DNA from: Cyclobacteriaceae bacterium
GTDB taxonomy: Bacteria; Bacteroidota; Bacteroidia; Cytophagales; Cyclobacteriaceae
Length of the DNA stretch: 36,870 bases
Assembly (NCBI GenBank): GCA_021648745.1
Contig: JAKISE010000026.1
Coordinates: 1 to 36,870 of the forward strand
Direction: 5' to 3'
The position numbers were made by a program, and so were the translations under genes. Below are positions 1-9,329 of the stretch, in pieces. The first letter of the stretch is position 1, and each line of letters begins with the position of its first letter. The notes beneath the pieces are model-generated. The model was not told the DNA's origin and did no database searches. It was given only the letters and a program-made list of their open reading frames with translations.

Positions 1-314
1 TTCTTTTGGCGATATTTTCATTTTTCTCAATTCACTGATGCTCAGGCATCACTTCATCTCCAAAAAGTAAAAATCTCATCCAAAATAATTCATTTTATAA
101 AATTCGATAGTTTTCTTGCAGACACTATTTACTTTTATTTTGGGTTAATTTCCCGTCTGCTTACGATGTATTCTATTGTTTGTTTGATACGTCGTTCACT
201 TGCAACTGGGTTAGTTCATTTAAAATATGTTCCATTCCAGAAATATCATAAATTCATTTTAAAAATATTGTGTTGGGAATTTATAGAAACAAACTCATTA
301 TAACTTTTAACTTT
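1..314. other. Upstream region without a recognisable gene
   Basis: AT-rich stretch ahead of the GH30 gene. It holds a small perfect inverted repeat (TGATGC at 36-41, loop TCAG, GCATCA at 46-51). I see no clean TAnnTTTG promoter element; the nearest is TATTTTG around 138-144, one T short. Frame 1 is free of stops from base 1 to 300 but has no plausible start and a composition (many F, I, L, Y) that looks like AT-rich non-coding DNA. The promoter of the glycosidase genes should lie here, but I cannot place it. Confidence 0.4.
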
Positions 315-1805
315 ATGAAAAAATCTAACGCCAACAATATGAAATTTCTCTTTTTCACTTTTCCCCTTTCAATACTATTTTTATTTTCCGCTTGTTCAAA
401 TCAAAATGAGTTAAAAGAATCTCAAAATAGAATTCAAATAAATATCAATCCCAATCAAACGCACCAAACTATTGAAGGATGGGGAAGTTCGCTGTGCTGG
501 TGGGCAGGTCAGGTTGGCAACTGGAAAGAGTCGAAAATAGATAGTTTAATCGACATGATTACTTCGCCCGATAAGTTGAACATGAATATTTTCCGCTACA
601 ATATTGGTGGCGGCGACGACCCATCACACGCCGACGGGCACATGGTAAAAGGGAAGGGAAAACGCGCCGAAATGGAAGGTTTTAAAGAATCGGCTTATGC
701 ACCTTACAATTGGAAAGCCGATGAAACTCAGCGGATTATTATGCTGAAAATAAAAGAAAAACGCCCCGATGCTGTTTTTGAAGCTTTTTCCAATTCGCCG
801 CCTTATTGGATGACAATTAGCGGTTGCTCCGCAGGAAATGTGGATCCGAAAAAAGACAACCTAAAACCGGAATATTACGCGGCTTTTTGCGATTATTTAA
901 TTGATGTTTGCAAATTTTACAAAGAAGAGTACGGAATAGAATTCAAAACATTGGAACCCTTTAACGAATCCACTTCGGCTTACTGGAATTATTTGGGAAG
1001 TCAGGAAGGATGCCACTTTGAGCCGGAAACACAGATGAAAATCATTCGCTTGTTGTACCCCAAATTGCAGGCTTCGGGATTAAAAACCGTAATCTCGGCC
1101 TCCGATGAAACCAATTTAAGATCAACTATTAAAGTGTTAAATGATTATCAGGAAGCCGGTGATATTTTTGATAAAATCGGACAAATTAATACACACACTT
1201 ATTCGGGCACCAACGAACAACGTGTTGAAGTAAAGAGTTTGGTTGAAGCAACCGGCAAAACATTTTGGCAATCGGAAACCGGTCCCGGTGGCTGGAAAGA
1301 AAAAGCAAGCGGGTTCAAAAACAACCTGCTTTTAACCCGTAAATTGTTCGACGATATGAACTTAATGCAACCACAAGCCTGGCTCGACTGGCAATTGATG
1401 GAAGAAAACAACGACGTTTGGGGATTAATACGCTGCAACTTCAAAACACAGGAATACGACATTGTTAAAAATTTTTATGTGCGCATGCAAATAACCCGGT
1501 TTTTTAAACAAGGTTACACTTTTATAGAAACAAATTACGGGTCGGCAATAGCTGCATTAAATCCTGATAAAACAGAATTGCTTGTTGCGCTCAATAATAC
1601 CACCGACACCATTCAATCCTTTCAATTAAATCTGGATTCTTTTGATGAAACAGCAAAACAGGTACATCTGTTTCGTACAAGCACCTATGAAAATTGTTTG
1701 GAACTTGTTCCGCTGGTGGTACAAAAACAAGCGATAAATTATGCGGCACCTGCATTATCGCTCACTACTTTTATTGTTCAATTAAAAAAGAATGAAGTAA
1801 GGTGA
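315..1805 (+). CDS. GH30 family glycosidase, lipoprotein (possible endo-beta-1,6-galactanase)
   Basis: Retaining glycoside hydrolase of family 30, probably on the cell surface or in the periplasm. I chose the ATG at 315 (496 aa); a GTG at 270 would add 15 residues ahead of the signal sequence, and an ATG at 339 (MKFLFF) is also possible. The N-terminus is a lipoprotein signal ending in a lipobox, LFSAC. Family landmarks in order are GWGSSLCWWAG, IFRYNIGGGDDPSH, FSNSPPYWM, then LEPFNES with the acid/base Glu at about residue 218, and WQSETGPGGW with the nucleophile Glu at about 321. A beta-sandwich side domain follows. The pattern EPFNES...SQEGCHF recalls subfamily GH30_5 (beta-1,6-galactanases of arabinogalactan breakdown); that specificity is inferred. 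There is no type IX sorting domain. It is followed after 28 bases by the GH36-like gene. Confidence 0.85.
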   Translation: MKKSNANNMKFLFFTFPLSILFLFSACSNQNELKESQNRIQININPNQTHQTIEGWGSSLCWWAGQVGNWKESKIDSLIDMITSPDKLNMNIFRYNIGGGDDPSHADGHMVKGKGKRAEMEGFKESAYAPYNWKADETQRIIMLKIKEKRPDAVFEAFSNSPPYWMTISGCSAGNVDPKKDNLKPEYYAAFCDYLIDVCKFYKEEYGIEFKTLEPFNESTSAYWNYLGSQEGCHFEPETQMKIIRLLYPKLQASGLKTVISASDETNLRSTIKVLNDYQEAGDIFDKIGQINTHTYSGTNEQRVEVKSLVEATGKTFWQSETGPGGWKEKASGFKNNLLLTRKLFDDMNLMQPQAWLDWQLMEENNDVWGLIRCNFKTQEYDIVKNFYVRMQITRFFKQGYTFIETNYGSAIAALNPDKTELLVALNNTTDTIQSFQLNLDSFDETAKQVHLFRTSTYENCLELVPLVVQKQAINYAAPALSLTTFIVQLKKNEVR

Positions 1806-1833
1806 AATTGTTATTTCTCAATAAAATAAGCTG

Positions 1834-3903
1834 ATGAAGAATCACTGCAAAAACAAAATAATGAACCGTATAATAATTCCTCTTCAACTATTTTTTCTGA
1901 GTTTATTCCTTTTTTCCTGTTCAAGCCAAAAACTCCCAAAACTCGACCTACAAAACGAAAGTGCAAGAGTGTTTACGAAAGGCGATAAAATGTTTGTCTC
2001 GACCGGAAAAATTGAAAGGATATATCAACTTACTTCCTTCGGATTAGTTACAGTTAGTCTCAAAACTTTCCCTCAAAAAAAAGAAAGGATAAATGTAAAC
2101 AAATCATCAAATTGCGACTGGGCAATTAGCAATGAAACTTCAGGAAATCTTGTTTCGCTGAATGCGCGAATCTCCGATGACGAGAAATTTACCGACACCC
2201 ATATTTCTGTGGAAGCAGAATTTGAATATCCTGAAAATAGCTTGAGGTTAAAATATACAATTTGGGTTTATCCGGGAGCCAACGGATTACGAACTCAACT
2301 TCAAATAAAAGCTTTGCCAGGATTTGATGCAACGAAAGAAATATTCAGTTCCGACATTACAGAATCGCTTTTATTAAAAGACAAGCCGTTGGATATTACT
2401 GCATTTGGATACAGCCAGGGAATAAAAACCAATAGCAAAAACAAAATTCTGACCGAGGAAAAAATAACTTCTGAAACGCAAAAAGTGGACTGGGCAAATG
2501 GATTGATTCTTTCGGGCGAAAACGGGGGTGTGATTTTGGTGAAGGAGTCGAATAAATCGACCAGCCTAAAAAAAGAACAAGATGTAGCGACAGGAAGTTT
2601 CCTTTTGGATAAAAACAAAATATCAATAACCGGAGCCGGAATGTTCCCGAAAAACCTGAAGGAAGACAAATATCTTTCATGCTGGGCCAACTGGCTGATC
2701 TTATATTCGGGGAATGACGATGACGCAAATATTTCGCTTAAAAAGTTTGACAGACGACGGTTTCCTGTTCACCCCGACCGGGATATTTTTATGATGGCAA
2801 ACACCTGGGGAACAGAAGATATGCGCCCGGAATGTTTGTATGCCGCCCGCGAAGAGAATGTATTAAAAGAGCTGGAAAGTGTTGCCGAATTAGGAATCGA
2901 CATGTTACAAATCGACGATGGCTGGCAAACAAACGAGTGGCTTCCGGCAAAAAATTCAGCAGAATACCAGCGAAAAGATGTGATTGGCGATTATAAAATT
3001 TATCCGGAAGGTTGGAAAAATGTGAAAGCCAAGGCCGATAAATTGGGTGTGAAATTAGGCTTGTGGGCGGCGTGGACAATTCCTTCAGAAAAACTTAAAA
3101 TGAATTACGACAGCGGTAAATTCAGTGCTTTCAAACTTGATTTTGCCAACCTGAATACCATTGAAAAGCGGGATGAATTGATGAGCAAAGCTCGCGATTT
3201 AATAATCTATTCAGGATATAAAACCTGTGTAAACTGGGATGTAACCGAAACTCCGCCGCGTGCCGGTTATTTTTATGGCCGCGAATATGGAAACGTTTAC
3301 CTCGAAAACCGCAAGGTTACTACTGCCCGGGCAAACGTTCAGTATGTACCTTTTAAAGTTTTGCGCGATGCCTGGCTGCTGTCGAAATACGTAAATTTGA
3401 ATAAGTTTCAGGTAACAGTGCAAAATATCGACATGACAAAAGACACTACAAAAACCGATGCTAAAAAGTATAATCACCCTTATGTTGTAGGAATATCATT
3501 GATGGCCAGCCCCATATTTTTTCAGGAAACGCATTTCTATTCTGAAAAAGCAAAAACAGAGATTAAACCAATTTTGGCGGTTTATAAAAAACACCGTGAA
3601 GAAATGTACGCGGGTTATGTATTTCCAATTGGTGACGAACCGGATAATAAAAGCTGGACCGGGTTTCAGAATTTTAATCCCGAAACGAACTCAGGTTATT
3701 TCACTATTTTTCGGGAATTAAATAATAATGAACCTGAAAAATGGATAGCAATGAAATTCATAAAAAATAAAAAGGTAAAGATTACTAATTTGGAGACGGG
3801 GAAATCTACAACCGAAATTATTGGTGAAACCGGTGAGCTGAAATTTGAAATTGTCCAGCCAGCCGGATTTCTATTCCTAAAATATGAAACTTTAGATGAA
3901 TAA
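1834..3903 (+). CDS. GH36-like alpha-galactosidase, lipoprotein
   Basis: Clan GH-D (melibiase-type) glycosidase expected to release terminal alpha-linked galactose. The 689-aa protein starts with a lipoprotein signal (FLFSCSSQ); an ATG at 1861 gives a shorter, more typical signal and is a good alternative start. An N-terminal beta-sandwich (about 30-300) precedes the TIM barrel, which carries LQIDDGWQ (Asp361-Asp362), KLGLWAAWTIPS, AFKLDFANL (Asp436, possible nucleophile) and VNWDVTETPPRAGYFYG (Asp469, Glu471). I cannot say which carboxylate is the acid/base; the second half departs from textbook GH36 sequences, so substrate specificity is open. The stop codon overlaps the start of the GH2 gene by 8 bases, which implies translational coupling in one operon. 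Confidence 0.72.
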   Translation: MKNHCKNKIMNRIIIPLQLFFLSLFLFSCSSQKLPKLDLQNESARVFTKGDKMFVSTGKIERIYQLTSFGLVTVSLKTFPQKKERINVNKSSNCDWAISNETSGNLVSLNARISDDEKFTDTHISVEAEFEYPENSLRLKYTIWVYPGANGLRTQLQIKALPGFDATKEIFSSDITESLLLKDKPLDITAFGYSQGIKTNSKNKILTEEKITSETQKVDWANGLILSGENGGVILVKESNKSTSLKKEQDVATGSFLLDKNKISITGAGMFPKNLKEDKYLSCWANWLILYSGNDDDANISLKKFDRRRFPVHPDRDIFMMANTWGTEDMRPECLYAAREENVLKELESVAELGIDMLQIDDGWQTNEWLPAKNSAEYQRKDVIGDYKIYPEGWKNVKAKADKLGVKLGLWAAWTIPSEKLKMNYDSGKFSAFKLDFANLNTIEKRDELMSKARDLIIYSGYKTCVNWDVTETPPRAGYFYGREYGNVYLENRKVTTARANVQYVPFKVLRDAWLLSKYVNLNKFQVTVQNIDMTKDTTKTDAKKYNHPYVVGISLMASPIFFQETHFYSEKAKTEIKPILAVYKKHREEMYAGYVFPIGDEPDNKSWTGFQNFNPETNSGYFTIFRELNNNEPEKWIAMKFIKNKKVKITNLETGKSTTEIIGETGELKFEIVQPAGFLFLKYETLDE

Positions 3904-6900
3904 TATGACAAAGAAAATATTGCCTGCAATCTTAATTCTGTTCGTATTCCAATTAAATGGATTCGCACAAGAAACACGGCTTGAAAAGGATTTTAATACG
4001 GATTGGAAATTTATTTCGACAGATATTCCCGAAGCCGCAAATGCCGATTTTGATGATTCAGCGTGGCGCAAACTAAATGTTCCTCACGATTGGGCCTTCG
4101 AAAAAGGGGTGTCAAAAAATGGAGCGCAAGGTGATAGTGGTGGTTACTTTGACGGAGGCTTGGGGTGGTACAGAAAAAACTTTGAAGTACCTGCCAACTG
4201 GAGCGATAAAATTGTAAACATTCAGTTCGATGGCGTTTATATGAACAGCGAAGTTTGGATTAACGGGCATTATTTGGGTAAACGTCCGTATGGATATATC
4301 TCATTTCGGTACGAATTATCGGAGTATTTAAAACCGGGCGAAAATATCATTTCCGTTCGCGTTGACAACTCAAAAGAACCTTCTGCGCGTTGGTACCATC
4401 CATGTGGAATTTATGCTCCGGTGCATTTGGTGGTGACCAATCGTAGGTTTATTGCGCCAAACGGCATTTACATTACCACACCTAAAATTGATGCAAAAAG
4501 TGCAAGGGTTCAAATTCAAACCACGCTTGAAAATCGTTCCGGTTCAAAGGCAAAAACAATACTCGAAACTTCAATTGTTAATTCTGCTGGGATTGTTGTT
4601 GCAAAAAGCAGTCAACCCGTAAAATGGGACAATAAAGAACTTCAATTAAACAATAATTTAGAGGTGAAAAACCCGGAACTTTGGAGTCCTGATTCGCCGT
4701 ATTTATATAAAGTTGTAAATCGGCTTTTGGTGAAAAAGAAGGTAGTAGATGAAGTGCAAACCAATATTGGGATCCGTTCGATTGAATGGAATCTTGAAAC
4801 GGGATTTTTGCTGAATGGAAAATCAACCAAACTTTTAGGTGTTTGCGAACATTATGAAGGCGGCCCGTTTGGAGGTGGCTGGACAAAACCCTGGCTGGTT
4901 TGGAAATTAAGTTTATTGAAAGAAATGGGCGTAAACGCGGTTCGCACTGCACATAATCCTGCCCCGCCAATGTTTTACGATGTGTGCGATGAATTGGGAA
5001 TAATGGTGATGGATGAAGTTTTTGATGGTTGGAAGCGAAAGGCGAAAATGGATTATGGGGAACAAGCTTTTGATGAATGGTGGAAACGGGATATTACGGA
5101 ATGGATAACGCGAAACCGGAACCACCCATCGATAATCATTTATAGTTTGGGTAACGAAACCGGTGGCGAAATTGCAAAAGATCTGGTTGAAACGTGTCAT
5201 CAATTGGATACTACACGACCGGTTACTTCGGGGCACAGTGCATCGGAAGAGATGGATGTTTTTGGTGTAAACGGCGGAAGCGAAAAAGTTGGCTTCTATA
5301 AAAAAAAGCGTCTTAATAAACCTTTTGTAGCCACCGAAGCGCCGCATACCTGGCAAACGCGCGGTTATTATCGCACCAAAACATGGTACCGCGATGGTTA
5401 TCCCAACAAAAGGCAGGAGCCTTTCGAATTGCCCGACCTCACTCAAAAAGAGGTGTTTCAGTATGAATGGGCGCCAAAAAATAAATGGACTAACAGAAAG
5501 CAACATTTTAACTCTTCGTACGACAATGCGATGGTACGTATTTCTTCCCGTAAAAATTGGGAATTAATGCGCGACCTACCGTGGTACAGCGGTCATTTTC
5601 GTTGGACCGGGTTCGATTATTACGGTGAAGCTGGCTATGTGCACGGTGGTTGGCCATTTCGCCTTTTTATGGGCGGGGCACTGGATGTGGCCGGATTTGA
5701 AAAAGACCTTTTTTATTTCTACCAAAGTCAATGGACGGAAAAACCAATGATACATATTCTTCCACACTGGACGCATCCAACATTGAAAAAAGGTACCAAA
5801 ATACCCGTTTGGGTCTATTCCAATTGCGATGAGGTGGAACTATTTTTAAACGGCCGTTCGCTGGGAAAAGACAAACCCGGTACAAAATGGGATGAAATGC
5901 AATGTGAATGGCTTGTGCCCTGGGAACCGGGTACGTTGCTTGCCAAAGGATTTGTCGATGGAAAAGAAGTAACGAACACGAAACAAATAACAGCGGTCAC
6001 CCCGGCAAAAATTCAACTTTCGCTCGATACTATAAATATAAATACAGAAAAAGACAATATTGCAACAATTACAACTGCCATTACCGATGCGGCGGGAGTG
6101 TTTTATCCTTTCGGGGAAAATCAAATATTTTATCATTTTGATGGTCCTGTCCGGGTACTTTCGCTCGAAAATGGCGATCCCGTGGATACCACTTTAAATG
6201 TGGGTCTCAACCATCGAAAAGCTTTTATGGGACTTACCCGCGCATTTTTACAATTGCCCGCCAACCAGAAAGCAGTGGCAATAACTACCGGGGCTATTTT
6301 AGGTGAAAAACAACTACTAACTTCAACCCGGGTAGCCATCGATGTGAAAACGGTTGTTTTACGTGGGAAAATTCCAACTCATCAAATACAAATTTTTTAT
6401 ACCTTGGACGGAACTCAACCCACTACCAAAAGCAAGTTTTATCAAAAACAATTCACAGTTAATTTGGGGACAACGGTAAAAGCCATTGTTGTGCGAAACA
6501 AAAAGATAATCCTAAATATGGAGGAACAATTTGATAAAGAGTTGGGTTTGTATTGGGGCGGGGAAAAGGAAAAACAACAATCTGAAACTTCAATAAAAGG
6601 AATGAAAGCGGTTGATGCTGATTTTTCAGGCGCAACAGTTCAATCCAATACTGGACAGAAATACCTCGATTTTAATGGAAAGGAGGGCAAAATACGCTGG
6701 TACCAAGAGAATGATGGCAGTGCTGGCAAATTTATTTTGAAAATTAGATATGCGTGCAATGATCCAAGATCTAATCGCCCAATGGCACTTTTTATAAATA
6801 ACAAAGAAGTTGCTGCGGTTGAATTTAAAACAACGGGTTCATGGAATTCGAACTGGCATGAAATTGTTTTAGAACGGATATTGGTTGCCGGTGCCAATAA

Positions 6901-6961
6901 TATTGAATTGCGTACTATAGGTAAAAGTGGTCCAAATATATTAAGTTTACAAGTTGAATAA
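3896..6961 (+). CDS. GH2 beta-galactosidase with C-terminal chitobiase-like and CBM domains
   Basis: Large exo-acting glycoside hydrolase of family 2, 1021 aa, exported by a Sec signal (cleavage after GFAQ). The start overlaps the previous gene by 8 bases; ATG 3905, directly after that stop, is an alternative. Domain order is jelly-roll sugar-binding domain (about 25-190; DSAWRKLNVPHDW, GGLGWYRKNFEVP), immunoglobulin-like domain (190-300), TIM barrel with GVNAVRTAHNPAPP, the acid/base Glu421 in SLGNETGG and a likely nucleophile Glu481 in VATEAPHTW. GH2 C-terminal beta-domains (about 620-810) follow, then a chitobiase-type module (YTLDGTQPTTKS) and a CBM6/35-like domain at about 890-1021. The motif GVCEHYEGG replaces the usual GVNRHEHH, so this belongs to a divergent GH2 branch. 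Beta-galactosidase is the best guess; beta-glucuronidase is possible. Confidence 0.82.
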   Translation: MNNMTKKILPAILILFVFQLNGFAQETRLEKDFNTDWKFISTDIPEAANADFDDSAWRKLNVPHDWAFEKGVSKNGAQGDSGGYFDGGLGWYRKNFEVPANWSDKIVNIQFDGVYMNSEVWINGHYLGKRPYGYISFRYELSEYLKPGENIISVRVDNSKEPSARWYHPCGIYAPVHLVVTNRRFIAPNGIYITTPKIDAKSARVQIQTTLENRSGSKAKTILETSIVNSAGIVVAKSSQPVKWDNKELQLNNNLEVKNPELWSPDSPYLYKVVNRLLVKKKVVDEVQTNIGIRSIEWNLETGFLLNGKSTKLLGVCEHYEGGPFGGGWTKPWLVWKLSLLKEMGVNAVRTAHNPAPPMFYDVCDELGIMVMDEVFDGWKRKAKMDYGEQAFDEWWKRDITEWITRNRNHPSIIIYSLGNETGGEIAKDLVETCHQLDTTRPVTSGHSASEEMDVFGVNGGSEKVGFYKKKRLNKPFVATEAPHTWQTRGYYRTKTWYRDGYPNKRQEPFELPDLTQKEVFQYEWAPKNKWTNRKQHFNSSYDNAMVRISSRKNWELMRDLPWYSGHFRWTGFDYYGEAGYVHGGWPFRLFMGGALDVAGFEKDLFYFYQSQWTEKPMIHILPHWTHPTLKKGTKIPVWVYSNCDEVELFLNGRSLGKDKPGTKWDEMQCEWLVPWEPGTLLAKGFVDGKEVTNTKQITAVTPAKIQLSLDTININTEKDNIATITTAITDAAGVFYPFGENQIFYHFDGPVRVLSLENGDPVDTTLNVGLNHRKAFMGLTRAFLQLPANQKAVAITTGAILGEKQLLTSTRVAIDVKTVVLRGKIPTHQIQIFYTLDGTQPTTKSKFYQKQFTVNLGTTVKAIVVRNKKIILNMEEQFDKELGLYWGGEKEKQQSETSIKGMKAVDADFSGATVQSNTGQKYLDFNGKEGKIRWYQENDGSAGKFILKIRYACNDPRSNRPMALFINNKEVAAVEFKTTGSWNSNWHEIVLERILVAGANNIELRTIGKSGPNILSLQVE

Positions 6962-6974
6962 AATTAAAATTACA

Positions 6975-8393
6975 ATGAAAAACAAAATTGTCTTCTTATG
7001 TATGATTTTTGTGTCAGCTTTTTTTGTTCAATGCTCAAATGCAAAAAAGAGTAGTTCTGAAAAACCATCTGCCAAGCCAAATATTCTTTTAATAAATATC
7101 GACGACATGGGTTGGCGCGATGTAGGTTTTATGGGTTCTGAATATTACGAAACGCCAAATATCGATGCGCTGTCAACGCAAGGTATGATTTTTACAAATG
7201 CGTATGCAGCAGCGTCAAACTGTGCGCCCAGCCGAGCTTGTATGATGAGTGGCCAGTGGACTCCCCGCCATGGGATTTACACGGTTGCAAATTCCGATCG
7301 TGGGAAAAGCTCAACCCGCAAACTCATCCCAACCCAAAATAACGAATACATGCCCGATGACAATATACTTATCCCCGAATTGTTGAAAAAAGCGGGCTAC
7401 ATTACTTGTCACGCCGGGAAATGGCACCTGACGGACGATCCGCTCCAACGAGGGTTTGATGTTAATATTGGAGGAAGCCATGCAGGAAATCCGGGGAGCT
7501 ACTATCCGCCTTACAAACGTGTGCCATCACTTAAAGCACCTTCGAAAGATTATTATTTGACCAATCTGATTATGGATAAATCACTTGAGTTTTTAAATTC
7601 AGTGGGGAACGAACCATTTTTTCTATATTACGCACCGTACGCGGTCCATACTCCAATCCAACCAATAAAAAGTTTGCTCTCTAAATATAAAGATAAACCG
7701 GAATGGAACGGGCAAAACAATGCAAGATATGCCACAATGGTAGAAAATGTGGATATTCAGATTGGAAGGATGATTGCGAATTTGAAAAAATCGGGCAAGC
7801 TCAAAAACACATTTATAATATTTATTTCCGACAATGGCGGAGTGTATAAAATTACCAAACAGTGGCCACTGCGTGCAGGGAAAGGTGCATATTACGAAGG
7901 TGGGATTCGTGAACCCATGTTTGCTTTTTGGAAAGGGAAAATTCAGGCAGGCACCAAATCGGAAGTGCCGGTTTCTAATCTCGATTTCTACCCAACTATT
8001 TTAGAAGTTGCAGGAATTGAAAAACCGGCGGACAAAATTTTGGATGGACAATCAATTTTGCCCGTTTTAACCGGAAATGGAGAATTGGGAGAACGTCCAC
8101 TTTTCTGGCATTTCCCAATTTATTTAGAAAGTGGAAATAAAGAAACCCAAGATCCCATTTTCCGAACACGTCCCGGTTCAGCAGTTCGTTGGGGCGATTG
8201 GAAACTCATCCAATATTTCGAAAATAACGATATTGAATTGTATAATTTGAAAGATGATATTTCAGAGAAAAACAACCGGTTTGAATCGAATAAAACAAAG
8301 GCAAATGAATTAATGGGAATTTTGGAGAAATGGAGAACTGAAACGAACGCTCCTGTCCCAACAGAATTAAATCCGAAATATAAATCGAATTAA
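6975..8393 (+). CDS. Type I sulfatase, lipoprotein
   Basis: Formylglycine-dependent sulfatase (alkaline phosphatase superfamily, S1) that hydrolyses sulfate esters, here probably on a glycan. I place the start at ATG 6975 (472 aa), because the upstream TTG at 6954 lies inside the previous gene and the protein from 6975 begins with a good lipoprotein signal ending FFVQC. Metal ligands sit in NIDDMGW near the N-terminus. The catalytic signature C-A-P-S-R has Cys83 (codon 7221-7223), which an anaerobic or FGE-type maturase must convert. Further family motifs are HAGKWHL, YYAPYAVHTPI and SDNGG. It closes the four-gene glycan segment, 13 bases after the GH2 stop. The exact S1 subfamily and sulfate position cannot be read from the sequence. 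Confidence 0.85.
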   Translation: MKNKIVFLCMIFVSAFFVQCSNAKKSSSEKPSAKPNILLINIDDMGWRDVGFMGSEYYETPNIDALSTQGMIFTNAYAAASNCAPSRACMMSGQWTPRHGIYTVANSDRGKSSTRKLIPTQNNEYMPDDNILIPELLKKAGYITCHAGKWHLTDDPLQRGFDVNIGGSHAGNPGSYYPPYKRVPSLKAPSKDYYLTNLIMDKSLEFLNSVGNEPFFLYYAPYAVHTPIQPIKSLLSKYKDKPEWNGQNNARYATMVENVDIQIGRMIANLKKSGKLKNTFIIFISDNGGVYKITKQWPLRAGKGAYYEGGIREPMFAFWKGKIQAGTKSEVPVSNLDFYPTILEVAGIEKPADKILDGQSILPVLTGNGELGERPLFWHFPIYLESGNKETQDPIFRTRPGSAVRWGDWKLIQYFENNDIELYNLKDDISEKNNRFESNKTKANELMGILEKWRTETNAPVPTELNPKYKSN

Positions 8394-8580
8394 TTCAGCC
8401 GTCACCCTCCCAGAAGGTCCATAGCCGCAAAGCGATTCTCCATGGGAGTCCAATGGAACTATGGAAGACTCTTTTGGTGGATGCCTATGACAGAACTTGT
8501 TTCAGGGGCTAATTTAATTTTTTGTTCAGTTAAAAGACTTCTAAACAAATTTGAAATGAAACTTCAAATGAAATTGTGAT
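8394..8580. repeat. Spacer with a possible split dispersed repeat
   Basis: Gap between the intact and the broken sulfatase. GCCGTCACCCT near 8399-8409 and GAACTTGTTTCAGGGGCT at 8493-8510 resemble the two halves of a hairpin repeat (core CACCCTGAACTTGTTTCAGGG) that I recall from intergenic regions of several Bacteroidetes, separated here by about 80 bases. The intervening stretch has its own inverted repeat, TCCATAG at 8418-8424 with CTATGGA at 8459-8465. There is no coding signal. Confidence 0.3.
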
Positions 8581-9224
8581 ATGAGATTAATATCGTACAT
8601 AATTCTGATTTTGCTTCTTACAGCTTTTTCTTATAAGCTTAAAAAACCTGCTCCAAAGCCCAACATAATTCTAATTTATGCTGATGATTTGGGGAGGGGA
8701 TTGCTGGGAATTTATGGTCAAAAAATTATTACAACGCCAAACTTCGACAGGCTGGCAACCAATGGAATGCGTTTCGATAATGTTTACGGTTGAATGTATT
8801 GTGCTCCTGCCCGTGCCAGTTTACATTACCGGAATGCACGATTGCCATAGCAACGAATGGAACATCACGCAGGCTTGGATTTATAGAAAACTTGATCGGG
8901 AATTATCCTTCGATGAAATAGATAAAAGACAAAATTCATAAAGTTGCAATTCAGGCAAAAGACAACGATATTTTTCTTGCGCAAGTTTTACAAAATGCCG
9001 GTTTTACAACGGTCGAATTCGGAAAACTGGAGTGGGGATTTGCAACTACTCCCGAGTGAATAGCGCGTCACGGGTGGGACTATCATTTTGGATATTACGA
9101 TCATGTTTGCTGTCACGGGTTTTATCCTCCTTTTCTTTTTGAAAACGGGGAAAAAGTTGAGATTCCGGGAAATACCCGTGTCGATTGCGGAAAAACAGGT
9201 GAGCCATATTTTTCGCTGTTTTAA
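8581..9224 (+). pseudogene. Broken, truncated sulfatase
   Basis: Remnant of a second S1 sulfatase. The first frame (from ATG 8581) has a signal sequence, NIILIYADDLG and TPNFDRLATNGMRF, then hits TGA at 8791-8793 where relatives have Cys or another residue just before the active site. The signature C-A-P-A-R follows in the same frame at 8800-8814. A one-base shift near 8821-8830 moves the reading to GMHDCHSNEWNITQA, a second shift near 8930 leads to AKDNDIFLAQVLQNAGF and FGKLEWGF, and a second TGA at 9057 stands where Arg is expected (CGA to TGA). Similarity continues through WDYHFGYYDHV and FYPPFLFENGEKV to about 9210 and then stops. Only about 210 of a usual 450-500 residues survive, so the gene is dead. 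Confidence 0.8.
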
Positions 9225-9329
9225 TATTCTCATAACATTGGACTTTCATTGTATTTTGCCCGATCCCCTTGTTTTTCAAAGGCTTGGTTCCCGGGTTTTG
9301 TTTTTGGTTAAAAACAAGTGGCAAAAAGG

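Noticed and set aside
1..303. Stop-free frame 1 of about 100 codons at the window edge
   Set aside because: It has no recognisable motif, a composition like translated AT-rich spacer, and runs into the start region of the GH30 gene. It is probably chance.
4913..5506. 197-codon minus-strand open frame inside the GH2 gene
   Set aside because: Antisense shadow of a gene with clear motifs; no domain or signal of its own.
8791..8793. TGA before the sulfatase active site as a selenocysteine codon
   Set aside because: The same gene has a second TGA in place of Arg, two frameshifts and no C-terminal half, so plain decay explains it.
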